From Pseudolachnospira sp051055405 (GTDB lineage: Bacteria > Bacillota > Clostridia > Lachnospirales > Lachnospiraceae): 64,000 nt of DNA. The position numbers and the translations under genes are program-made. Under the pieces are notes generated by a model. That model worked only from the letters and a program-made list of their open reading frames with translations. It was not told the origin of the DNA and did no database searches. Shown here piece by piece: positions 1-7,427 of this stretch. The DNA is taken from assembly GCF_051055405.1 (NCBI RefSeq), contig NZ_CP167068.1, positions 124,001 through 188,000 on the forward strand. Reading direction: 5' to 3'. How positions within the stretch are numbered: position 1 is the first letter of the stretch; every line of letters begins with the position of its first letter.

Positions 1-66
1 TTTTCATAGTATCCCTCATTTCTTTTTTTATTGCCATGAGAAAATTCGCCGGAATTTTCTTGCCAT

Positions 67-144
67 AGAAGAAAAGGCGTCCAAACCAGAATATCCATCG
101 GGGAGAGGATAGATCTATTCTGGTTTGAACGCCTTTGTTCTTCT
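67..144. repeat. Long imperfect inverted repeat upstream of glnN
   Basis: Arms at about 67-92 and 117-144 pair over some 25 bases with a few mismatches (the cores are AAACCAGAAT and ATTCTGGTTT, then GGCGT and ACGCC). The loop is about 24 bases. It is probably the terminator or 3' structure of a gene lying before the window, since T-rich sequence follows. Bases 150-270 are very AT-rich and hold nothing I recognise. A smaller hairpin (GAAAATTC/GAATTTTC) lies at about 41-60. Confidence 0.5.
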
Positions 145-271
145 CAGGAATATAGCATAAAGCAGCGTAGAAGTCAATGGAAAAGAAGAAAAAAAGTTAC
201 TTTTTAAAAATAAAATATTAAAATAACAAAATAAAAATAAGAAAACACAAAATAAAAATGATAAGAAAGTA

Positions 272-300
272 TTGACAGGAAGAAAAAAAGATGCTATAGT
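272..300 (+). promoter_or_regulatory. Sigma-A promoter of glnN
   Basis: The -35 box TTGACA at 272-277 and the -10 box TATAGT at 295-300 are separated by exactly 17 bases. Transcription should start near 306-308, only about 10 bases before the hairpin at 316-350. Confidence 0.8.
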
Positions 301-315
301 CACCAGCAAGTAGCA

Positions 316-350
316 AAGGCGCTGCGGGAAAACCCGTAGCGCCTTTTTTT
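316..350 (+). terminator. Terminator-like hairpin (attenuator) in the glnN leader
   Basis: A 13-bp stem (AAGGCGCTGCGGG with CCCGTAGCGCCTT, one G-U pair) with an AAAA loop is followed by a run of seven T. It has the form of a Rho-independent terminator but lies between the glnN promoter and its start codon, so it should act on glnN transcription itself. RNA-binding ANTAR regulators control some clostridial glutamine synthetases by antitermination; a similar control here is inference. Confidence 0.7.
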
Positions 351-384
351 ATTTCATAGGCAATTCCGTTGGAAAGGAGCATGT

Positions 385-2508
385 ATGATGGAAAACAGCA
401 GAAAAGCAGAAGCGCCAACTTCCGTCCCGGAGTTATTTGGCAGCATGGTATTTAATGATCACGTGATGAAGGAGCGTCTCCCGAAGGAGACTTACAAGGC
501 TTTGCGCAGGACCATGGAATTGGGTAAAAAGTTAGATCCTAGCGTAGCCAATGTGGTGGCCAACGCGATGAAGGACTGGGCGGTGGAAAAGGGAGCGACC
601 CATTTTACCCACTGGTTCCAGCCGATGACTGGAATTACGGCAGAAAAACACGATAGCTTTATTTATCCGGATGGAGACAGCGCCGTAATCATGGAGTTTA
701 GCGGCAAGGAGTTGGTAAAAGGCGAGCCGGACGCTTCCAGTTTTCCGTCGGGCGGTCTGCGAGCCACCTTTGAGGCAAGAGGGTACACGGCCTGGGATCC
801 ATCTTCCTATGCCTTTATTAAGGAAAAGACTCTCTGCATTCCTACGGTGTTTTACTCTTATGGCGGGGAGGCTCTGGATAAAAAGACGCCGCTGCTTCGT
901 TCCATGGAGGTGATTAATAAGCAGGCACTTCGTATTCTTCGTCTCTTTGGTGATACCACGACCACACGCGTCACAACGACGGTGGGGCCGGAACAGGAAT
1001 ATTTTCTGATTGATACGGAGCAATATAAAAAGAGAGAGGACCTAAAACTCTGCGGACGCACGCTGTTCGGGGCAAAGGCTCCGAAGGGGCAGGAGTTGGA
1101 GGACCATTACTTTGGCACCATCAAGCCCCGTGTGGCTGAATTTATGGAGGAGTTGGATCAGGAGTTGTGGAAGCTGGGAATCTTTGTCAAGACTGAGCAC
1201 AATGAAGTAGCCCCTGCCCAGCATGAGATGGCGCCGATTTTTACGGATACGAATCTGGCGTCGGATCACAACCAGTTGACTATGGAAGTCATGAAGCGGG
1301 TCGCTTCCCGTCATGGGATGGCCTGCCTGCTCCATGAGAAGCCTTTTGAGGGAATCAATGGAAGCGGCAAACATAACAACTGGTCGATTTCTACTAACAC
1401 GGGCGTCAACTTATTGGAACCTGGGGATTCTCCGAAAGAAAACGCACAGTTTTTATTGTTTTTAACCGCGGTAATCAAAGCGGTGGATGAATATCAAGAT
1501 CTGCTTCGTGTGTCGGTTGCCAGCGCGGGAAATGACCACCGTCTGGGGGCCAATGAAGCGCCTCCCGCCATTGTCTCGATGTTCCTTGGCGACGATTTGA
1601 CGGAGATTTTGGAAGCGATTGAAGCGGGCACCTCTTATGACAAAAAAGATGCGGAGGTGATGAAGGTAGGCGTCCATATCCTTCCTCGTTTCCCGAAGGA
1701 TACAACAGACCGGAACCGGACCTCGCCTTTTGCTTTTACTGGAAATAAGTTTGAGTTCCGGATGCTGGGCTCCGATCTTTCCATCGCAGGTCCGAACGTG
1801 GTTCTTAATACGATTGTGGCGGAAGAGTTGTCCCAGTTCGCGGATAAGCTGGAACAGGCAGATGATTTCGACGAGGCTTTGCAGGAACTGATCCGCAAAA
1901 CCTTTGCAGAGCATAAGAGAATTGTATTCAATGGAAACAACTATGCCAAAGAGTGGGTAGAAGAGGCGAAAGTGCGTGGCCTGATGAATCTGGCGACGAC
2001 CGCGGATGCTCTGCCATCCTTTATTGCCGACAAAAATATTGAGCTGTTTACGAAGCACAAGATTTTTACTACGGCAGAGCTTCACTCCCGCTATGAAATT
2101 TTGATGGAGGTTTATTGCAAGAAGCTGCATATCGAGGCGGCGACGATGATCGACATGGCTCACCGTCAGATCTTGCCGGCTATCGCCAGATATTCCTGTG
2201 ATCTAACCAAAACGGCGTTAGAAAAACAGCAGCTTTCCGGAGCGATTTCCTGTGAGTTTGAACTGGATACGGTAACCGAGCTTTCTACGGATGCCGGCCA
2301 GCTGAGACGAGCGTTGGTAGAGATGGAGAGCGACTTGGAGAAAGCAGAGGGGATTGACGATGTGACGGAGCAGGCAAATTACTATAAAGACGTCATCCTT
2401 TCCGACATGGAAAAAGTTCGGGAGGCTGCAGATCGCGCAGAGGTGCTGACGGCAAAGGCGTATTGGCCGTTCCCGGATTATACGGACCTTCTCTATAGCG
2501 TTATGTAA
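385..2508 (+). CDS. glnN: Glutamine synthetase type III
   Basis: ATP-dependent synthesis of glutamine from glutamate and ammonium in the cytoplasm. The 707-residue length fits the GSIII family and is far above the 440-470 residues of GSI. Visible family features include the EQEYFLID segment near residue 203, a NEVAPAQHE-type segment near 272 and the NGSGKHNNWS segment near 326, which carry metal and substrate ligands. AAGGAG at 374-379 serves ATG 385 or ATG 388; 385 is chosen but 388 has the more usual spacing. The gene stands alone between its own promoter and a terminator, and the hairpin in its leader suggests control by antitermination. No glnB or ammonium transporter is next to it. Confidence 0.95.
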   Translation: MMENSRKAEAPTSVPELFGSMVFNDHVMKERLPKETYKALRRTMELGKKLDPSVANVVANAMKDWAVEKGATHFTHWFQPMTGITAEKHDSFIYPDGDSAVIMEFSGKELVKGEPDASSFPSGGLRATFEARGYTAWDPSSYAFIKEKTLCIPTVFYSYGGEALDKKTPLLRSMEVINKQALRILRLFGDTTTTRVTTTVGPEQEYFLIDTEQYKKREDLKLCGRTLFGAKAPKGQELEDHYFGTIKPRVAEFMEELDQELWKLGIFVKTEHNEVAPAQHEMAPIFTDTNLASDHNQLTMEVMKRVASRHGMACLLHEKPFEGINGSGKHNNWSISTNTGVNLLEPGDSPKENAQFLLFLTAVIKAVDEYQDLLRVSVASAGNDHRLGANEAPPAIVSMFLGDDLTEILEAIEAGTSYDKKDAEVMKVGVHILPRFPKDTTDRNRTSPFAFTGNKFEFRMLGSDLSIAGPNVVLNTIVAEELSQFADKLEQADDFDEALQELIRKTFAEHKRIVFNGNNYAKEWVEEAKVRGLMNLATTADALPSFIADKNIELFTKHKIFTTAELHSRYEILMEVYCKKLHIEAATMIDMAHRQILPAIARYSCDLTKTALEKQQLSGAISCEFELDTVTELSTDAGQLRRALVEMESDLEKAEGIDDVTEQANYYKDVILSDMEKVREAADRAEVLTAKAYWPFPDYTDLLYSVM

Positions 2509-2551
2509 AAATTATGGTTTCTTTCTCCTTATATACACTTTCATGAAAAGG

Positions 2552-2582
2552 GATGCTGCCTTAGCCGGGCAGCATCTTTTTT
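2552..2582. terminator. Terminator between glnN and the convergent small gene
   Basis: GATGCTGCC (2552-2560) pairs with GGCAGCATC (2568-2576) around a 7-base loop, followed by six T. A-rich sequence on the other side may let it also stop the minus-strand gene that ends at 2599. Confidence 0.8.
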
Positions 2583-2598
2583 GGACATCATCATCAAA

Positions 2599-2973
2599 TC
2601 AGGAATCAAATTCCGGGTAAGCGTTTGGGTCTGGCGGAGGGCACTCTGGCGGGGTCCATTCGTAATTATCGGTCAGATAATCGTACATTTTTTGAATCTT
2701 CTCATGGATTTCGGCCAGAGAGGGGAGTCCGTGGAAAAATTTGGCTGGTTCTGCGCGCCAGTACAAATCGTCATTGGCCAGGTTTTCAACCAACGCATGA
2801 TTGAGCGCTACGATATAAACCATCTGGCCAGGTTTCATTCGGTGGGGACGGTGAGTAACGTCCACGACGAAATCTTCCAGGACGGGTCCACGGTAGGTCT
2901 CGGTCTCCATATGGCTTTCCATTTTTCTGATTTCTTCATAATCCTTTTCGGTAAACAAATCGCCTATATTCAT
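2599..2973 (-). CDS. Conserved hypothetical protein, 124 aa
   Basis: I do not recognise this family. The start at 2973 is set by a perfect AAAGGAGG seven bases upstream, so the longer frame reaching 3045 is not used. The protein is acidic, has no signal peptide or membrane segment, and ends in a proline-rich tail (PPECPPPDPNAYPEF). The middle part reads like a compact alpha/beta domain with an MVYIVALNHALVENL core. It is monocistronic and convergent with glnN. It may be a small clade-specific protein; the function is unknown. Confidence 0.6.
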   Translation of the reverse strand: MNIGDLFTEKDYEEIRKMESHMETETYRGPVLEDFVVDVTHRPHRMKPGQMVYIVALNHALVENLANDDLYWRAEPAKFFHGLPSLAEIHEKIQKMYDYLTDNYEWTPPECPPPDPNAYPEFDS

Positions 2974-3091
2974 TGGTAAACCTCCTTTGCTGCTTTTCAT
3001 TGCTTTCTGATTTTTTCGTTTTATTGCATCACAGCCGCAGCGCACGCTCGAAAAATCTTCGATTTTCCTCGCTCACGGGCATTCGCCCTAT

Positions 3092-3148
3092 CGCTTCGTA
3101 AGATGCCAAATTCGTCTGCAAGCAGCCGATTTGTCATTTTACGAAGCG
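3092..3148. repeat. Stable palindromic element in an intergenic region
   Basis: CGCTTCGTAAGATGCCAAAT... (from 3092) pairs with a matching arm ending ...TTTTACGAAGCG at 3148, about 22 bp with one bulge. An inner CTGCAAGCAG hairpin sits at the tip. The flanks (CTCGCTCACGGGCATTCGCCC) are also unusual in composition. The shape suggests a dispersed REP-like element rather than a simple terminator, as no T-run follows. Confidence 0.5.
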
Positions 3149-3178
3149 GCGCTGCTCATTGCTTTCGCGTATATTGTA

Positions 3179-3829
3179 TCACGGAGAAAGGGGGGAATGC
3201 AATGTCTTGACGCTGCCGTTTTCAAAAAGGTAGGTTTGGTGGGATATGCCGTCAAATATTTGCGTATCTTCTACCGATATTAAGATAATCTTCTTTTTTT
3301 GAAGGCTCACGAGGTGCGGCAGTACCCAGGGCAAATCGGAGTCATCCATATAGCAAAAGAGTTGATCAAGCAGGAGAATCGGCGCTTCTGAGTGAAGCGT
3401 GTTGATAAGAAGAACCCGTTTTCTTACGGACTCAGAAAGTTTATCTAAAGTTTTGTCTGCATAGGAAGAAAGTTCAAAGGTTTGGAGCAGGACGGACGCC
3501 TTTCCGCGCGCTTGGTCTGGTTCTAATCTCTGCAGGAGCCCCGTGTAAATTAGATAGTGAGAGAGAGAAAAACTGCCGGGAAAAAGCGGAAAACGTGAAA
3601 AATATGCCAGATGATTTTGATAGGCTCGCCCTAAGGTGAAGATATCGTATCCGAGAAAATAAATGTTTCCACATTCCGGTTTTTTCGTTCCCGTTAAAAT
3701 CTTTAGAAATTGAGTCTTTATGCCGGTATCGGAACCGGAGAGTAAGTGAATTCCTTCGGAAAAGGAAGCGGAAAAGGTATAATGATGTCCGCAGGATGTT
3801 TGAGATACCTGAATGACTTCCAATTCCAT
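3179..3829 (-). CDS. Degenerate ABC-transporter ATPase domain protein
   Basis: A 216-residue soluble protein with the layout of an ABC ATPase but weakened motifs. The Walker A region reads GSDTGIKTQ (the Lys and Thr are kept, the Gly before Lys is Ile). The signature reads LSESVRKR in place of LSGGQxQR. The Walker B strand ILLLDQ has Gln where the catalytic Glu belongs. ATP may bind but hydrolysis is doubtful. The start at 3829 has AGGAGG just upstream. No permease is adjacent, and the neighbour is a divergent alcohol dehydrogenase. It could be a regulatory or structural ABC-like protein. Confidence 0.6.
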   Translation of the reverse strand: MELEVIQVSQTSCGHHYTFSASFSEGIHLLSGSDTGIKTQFLKILTGTKKPECGNIYFLGYDIFTLGRAYQNHLAYFSRFPLFPGSFSLSHYLIYTGLLQRLEPDQARGKASVLLQTFELSSYADKTLDKLSESVRKRVLLINTLHSEAPILLLDQLFCYMDDSDLPWVLPHLVSLQKKKIILISVEDTQIFDGISHQTYLFENGSVKTLHSPLSP

Positions 3830-4018
3830 ATGGTAGGTCCTCCTATATAATTGCTACAATAAACTACTTTGTTAATTGTTCGCATTATACCAGGTTCTTC
3901 ACAGGTTTTCCATAGATTAAAAAAAAAAACGAAAAAAACTATGCACAATTCCGCGAAATATGCTAAACTGAAAAAAATACCAATGTTTTCAAATATAGAG
4001 GATAGGAGGTTTATCATT

Positions 4019-5194
4019 ATGGAATCATTTACGTACTATACCCCCACAAAAGTGTTTTTTGGGGAAGATGCGGAATCTCATATTGGAAAAGCACTGAAAG
4101 AGTATGGAGTAAAAAAAGTACTTCTGCACTATGGCGGGGGCAGTATTAAGCGGATCGGCCTTTATGATAAGGTGGTTTCCCAGCTTACGAAAGCAGAGAT
4201 TCCATTTGTGGAGTTGGGCGGTGTAGAACCGAATCCAAAGATTGGTTTAATCCGAAAAGGAGTGGAACTTTGCCGGGCGGAGCAGGTAGATTTTCTTCTG
4301 GGCGTAGGGGGCGGCAGTGTCTGCGATTCCTGTAAGGCCATTGGCATGGGACTTACAACTGGCTTGGATCCCTGGGAAGTCGTGTCTAAAAATATTGTGC
4401 CGGAGAAACCCTTTCCGATGGGGCTGGTATTAACCATTGCGGCGGCTGGCAGTGAGATGAGCAATTCTTGTGTGATTACCAACGAAGAGACAAATCTGAA
4501 GCGCGGCTGCAATCATGACGCAAACCGCCCCACGTTTGCCTTTTTAAACCCGGTTAATACGTTGTCTGTATCCAAATTCCAGACGGCCGCCGGGATCGTA
4601 GACATTATGATGCACACCATGGAACGTTATCTGACCAGCGATCCGGAGACCCCTCTAACGGACAGGATTGCGGAGAGCCTGTTAAAACTGGTGAAAGAAT
4701 ACGGAACCAGGTTGATGCAGGATCCGCAGGACCTGGAAGCCAGAGCACAGATAATGTGGGCCTCTACCCTTGGACATAATGACATTACAGGGTGCGGCAG
4801 AAATAAAACCTTTACCGCCCATAAGATTGAACATGACTTAAGCGGCGTTCATGATGGGATCACTCATGGCGCGGGTTTGGCGGTCGTTTTCCCTGCATGG
4901 GTTCGCTATGAATATAAAAACGGCATCGATCGTTTTTATCAATGGGCGGTAAATATCTGGGATGCGGAGCCTAGCGAGGATAAGGAGAAAGCGATCTTAG
5001 AGGGTGTTGACCATATGGTGGCGTTTTTCCGGTCTTTGGATATGCCGGTGACCATGAAAGAGTTGGGCGTGACACCGGAAGAGTATGAGAAGATTTCTAA
5101 AATGACTACAAATGGAGATGCGAAACCCTTGCCATCCTTTGGAAAGCCGCTGACGAGCGCGGATATCCGTGAGATTTATCGGCTGGCAGAATAA
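4019..5194 (+). CDS. Iron-containing alcohol dehydrogenase (butanol dehydrogenase-like)
   Basis: NAD(P)H-dependent reduction of aldehydes to alcohols, typical of clostridial fermentation (BdhA/YugJ type). The start at ATG 4019, eight bases after AGGAGG, gives 391 residues, the usual size; the longer frame from 3869 has no ribosome site. The Rossmann-like part carries GVGGGSVCDSCKAI. The metal ligands of the family are visible in GIVDIMMHTME and in the HKIEHDLSGVHDGITHG segment (Asp, then three His). It is monocistronic and divergent from the ABC-like gene. Confidence 0.92.
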   Translation: MESFTYYTPTKVFFGEDAESHIGKALKEYGVKKVLLHYGGGSIKRIGLYDKVVSQLTKAEIPFVELGGVEPNPKIGLIRKGVELCRAEQVDFLLGVGGGSVCDSCKAIGMGLTTGLDPWEVVSKNIVPEKPFPMGLVLTIAAAGSEMSNSCVITNEETNLKRGCNHDANRPTFAFLNPVNTLSVSKFQTAAGIVDIMMHTMERYLTSDPETPLTDRIAESLLKLVKEYGTRLMQDPQDLEARAQIMWASTLGHNDITGCGRNKTFTAHKIEHDLSGVHDGITHGAGLAVVFPAWVRYEYKNGIDRFYQWAVNIWDAEPSEDKEKAILEGVDHMVAFFRSLDMPVTMKELGVTPEEYEKISKMTTNGDAKPLPSFGKPLTSADIREIYRLAE

Positions 5195-5215
5195 TTTTCT
5201 GTAAAAAGAAAAGGA

Positions 5216-5554
5216 CTATTCTTTTAAATTGGAACAATAGTGAGTCAAAAAGAGAATCAATTCGCCAGGCGTGGGCTTTTCTGTCAGGTTCCGCTTGGCG
5301 ATTGCATTTAGCTTTGTTCTGTCTCCGTAGTCCCAGCAATCGTCCACAGCCCGTGCAATGTTCCGGGCTACATTTCCTGTGGAAGTACCGAAACGGGCGG
5401 CAATCGGCTGATAGATGGTTTTCATCAGGGAGCGCGGAAGAAATTGTCCTTGATCGATAACAGCTTGGACGGCGCAGCCCAGATAAAGGTAACCGGTAGA
5501 GGTTGGATGCCCGGCGATGGACAAGATAACGGATTCAATACTTTTTGAAGTCAT
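5216..5554 (-). CDS. Stand-alone Spo0A C-terminal DNA-binding domain protein
   Basis: The 112 residues from MTSKSIES match the C-terminal DNA-binding domain of the sporulation regulator Spo0A (segments HPTSTGYLYLGCAVQ, YQPIAARFGTSTGNVARNIA and LTEKPTPGELI). The phospho-receiver domain of Spo0A is missing and no upstream frame supplies one. The start at 5554 is preceded by GAGGGG; an in-frame ATG at 5587 is an alternative. It would bind 0A-box-like DNA without phosphorelay control. Three 0A-like motifs at exact 10-bp spacing lie 72-100 bases upstream of its start, which suggests self-control or control by Spo0A. Confidence 0.85.
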   Translation of the reverse strand: MTSKSIESVILSIAGHPTSTGYLYLGCAVQAVIDQGQFLPRSLMKTIYQPIAARFGTSTGNVARNIARAVDDCWDYGDRTKLNAIAKRNLTEKPTPGELILFLTHYCSNLKE

Positions 5555-5625
5555 GGCAACAATCCCCTCTGTGATGATTTGGCACAAAGGATATCATGAC
5601 AGAGAATAGTACAAAAAGGAAATGT

Positions 5626-5654
5626 TTCGTCAAACTTAGACAAAAACAGACAAA
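5626..5654 (-). promoter_or_regulatory. Three 0A-box-like motifs at 10-bp spacing
   Basis: Read on the minus strand: TTTGTCTGT (5654-5646), TTTGTCTAA (5644-5636) and TTTGACGAA (5634-5626). The known 0A box is TTTGTCRAA, so two motifs match 8 of 9 bases and the first about 7 of 9. Their starts are exactly 10 bases apart, one DNA turn, placing all three on the same face. Confidence 0.5.
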
Positions 5655-5730
5655 AAGAGGGATAAAATCAAGAGAAAGTTGGAATCTCTTACAAAATTGG
5701 TTTAATAGTGGAAAAAATTTCCGGTATCCA

Positions 5731-5778
5731 TAGAAAATACTACCATCTCTTTCGATTTAGAGATGGTAGTATTTTCTA
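5731..5778. repeat. Perfect 20-bp inverted repeat, 8-base loop
   Basis: TAGAAAATACTACCATCTCT (5731-5750) and its exact complement (5759-5778) flank the loop TTCGATTT. No T-run follows on the plus strand. It lies between the divergent Spo0A-domain and kinase genes. Apart from this and the 0A-like motifs, the 5555-5925 gap holds nothing I recognise. Confidence 0.7.
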
Positions 5779-5925
5779 AAAGGTACTTTTTATAGGAAAG
5801 AGCATTGGATGCAGTGGGAAATAATTATTTTATGCTTCCATTTCCCTGCTATTTTGATTATAATAAGAAAAGCCACCTTCAATAGGCAGGGGTGAACGAA
5901 ACAGATGAATGGGAAAGGGGCGGCC

Positions 5926-6513
5926 ATGGGAAAAGTTTTTTATATTTTTGGAAAGAGCGCATCCGGAAAGGACAGCATTTTCCAACGGCTGCTGGAGGAT
6001 CTTTCTTTAGGCCTTCGGGGCGTAACGATGTATACCACCCGGCCGATGCGTCTACACGAGCAGGAAGGTGTGGAATATCATTTCATTTCGGAGCAGCACC
6101 TGTCGGAGTTCCGGGAACAGGGACGGATCATAGAGGAGCGGACCTATCAGACTATGCACGGCCCGTGGACTTATGCAACCATTGACGATGGTCAGATCGA
6201 TCTTCGGACGGGAGACTATCTCATGACCGGCGTTTTGGAGTCTTATCTCAGCACGAAGCGGTATTTTGGCGCGGACTGGGTGGTTCCTCTCTATATCGAG
6301 GTGGAAGATGGGGAGCGGCTTCGCCGTGCTCTCGAACGGGAGCGGAAGCAGGCGTGTCCCAGATACTCAGAACTGTGCCGTCGTTTTCTGGCGGATGAAA
6401 CAGATTTTGCAGAGGAACGTCTCCATATGGCCGGAGTAGAAAAGCGGTATCAGAATGAAAATCTTGCAGTGTGTTTGACTGAAATCAGGCAGGAAATTCT
6501 TTCCGGAAAGTGA
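5926..6513 (+). CDS. Guanylate kinase-like nucleotide kinase
   Basis: A P-loop kinase of the guanylate kinase fold, expected to move phosphate from ATP to GMP or a similar nucleotide. The P-loop is GKSASGKDS close to the N-terminus, and the GMP-binding region shows TTRPMRLHEQEGVEYHF, as in Gmk. The start at 5926 (MGKVFYIFGK) fits the family's usual N-terminus; an in-frame ATG at 5905 would add seven residues. About 195 residues is normal. It opens a run with holB, ricT, a methyltransferase gene and rsmI, in the place where tmk often stands. A second true gmk may exist elsewhere. Confidence 0.8.
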   Translation: MGKVFYIFGKSASGKDSIFQRLLEDLSLGLRGVTMYTTRPMRLHEQEGVEYHFISEQHLSEFREQGRIIEERTYQTMHGPWTYATIDDGQIDLRTGDYLMTGVLESYLSTKRYFGADWVVPLYIEVEDGERLRRALERERKQACPRYSELCRRFLADETDFAEERLHMAGVEKRYQNENLAVCLTEIRQEILSGK

Positions 6514-6524
6514 CGGCGGTGTGA

Positions 6525-7424
6525 ATGCGAAAAGAAGAGATGCGGGAATACTTTTTTCGTGTAAAAGAATTAGAAAAGATTTCCCATGCTTATATCATTG
6601 AAGAAGAGAGCGGGCAGGAGGCAGACGCTCTGGCGGGAGATTTTGCCGCTCTTTTGGAATGTGAGAAGGGGACGGGCTGTGGGACTTGCCATTCGTGTCT
6701 AGCGTATGCCAGCGGGAATCATCCGGATATTATCCGGGTGTCTCATGAGAAACCGGACAGCATCGGCGTGGAGGAAATCCGCAGGCAGTTGGTGGATGAT
6801 ATTACGATTCGCCCTTACAGCAGCCCTTATAAGGTGTATTTGGTTCCGGAGGCGGAGAAACTGACCGTTCAGGCCCAGAATGCGCTTTTGAAAACATTGG
6901 AGGAACCTCCTTATTATGGGATGATTTTTTTGTTAACGTCAAATGCGGGTAAGCTTCTCCCTACGATCTTATCGAGAAGCGTGCTGTTGAAATTGACGGA
7001 AGAGGAGCGGGAGGAGCTGCTTTTACCAGAGGAAGACCGGAATTTGTTTTTGTCCCTGCTTCGTCAGGCGGGACAGTTGACGGTAGCGCAGATGGCCGAC
7101 AGCGTGAAAACATTAAAAGAACGGAAGATTCCGGCTGGAGCTGCTGCGGCTTTGGCGCGGGTGTATCTTCGGGATGTGTTAGTTCTGCAGTCTACCGGAA
7201 AACGGGAACTTTTGCGGATGCCGGAAGAACTTGACGGATACCAGGAATGGGCGGGGGAAGTATCTTCCCACGCACTTCATCAGATTTTGGAAGAGATCGA
7301 CGCAATGGAGAGCCGCATTCTTTCCAATGTAAACTATGAATTAGCAGTAGAACTATTGCTGCTGACGATGAAAACGACCAAAAAACTCGGCGAGCATAGC
7401 GGAGTTGTTCAGGAGGATTTTTGA
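6525..7424 (+). CDS. holB: DNA polymerase III, delta' subunit
   Basis: Clamp-loader subunit helping load the sliding clamp at the replication fork. The zinc-binding cluster CGTCHSC near residue 53, followed by HPDIIRV, and the VYLVPEAEKLTVQAQNALLK segment with the LEEPP motif are typical of delta'. The P-loop region (EEESGQEAD) is degenerate, as usual for a subunit that does not hydrolyse ATP. It starts 11 bases after the kinase gene and ends 3 bases before ricT, so they are one operon. The 299 residues are slightly short for the family. Confidence 0.92.
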   Translation: MRKEEMREYFFRVKELEKISHAYIIEEESGQEADALAGDFAALLECEKGTGCGTCHSCLAYASGNHPDIIRVSHEKPDSIGVEEIRRQLVDDITIRPYSSPYKVYLVPEAEKLTVQAQNALLKTLEEPPYYGMIFLLTSNAGKLLPTILSRSVLLKLTEEEREELLLPEEDRNLFLSLLRQAGQLTVAQMADSVKTLKERKIPAGAAAALARVYLRDVLVLQSTGKRELLRMPEELDGYQEWAGEVSSHALHQILEEIDAMESRILSNVNYELAVELLLLTMKTTKKLGEHSGVVQEDF

Positions 7425-7427
7425 TAT

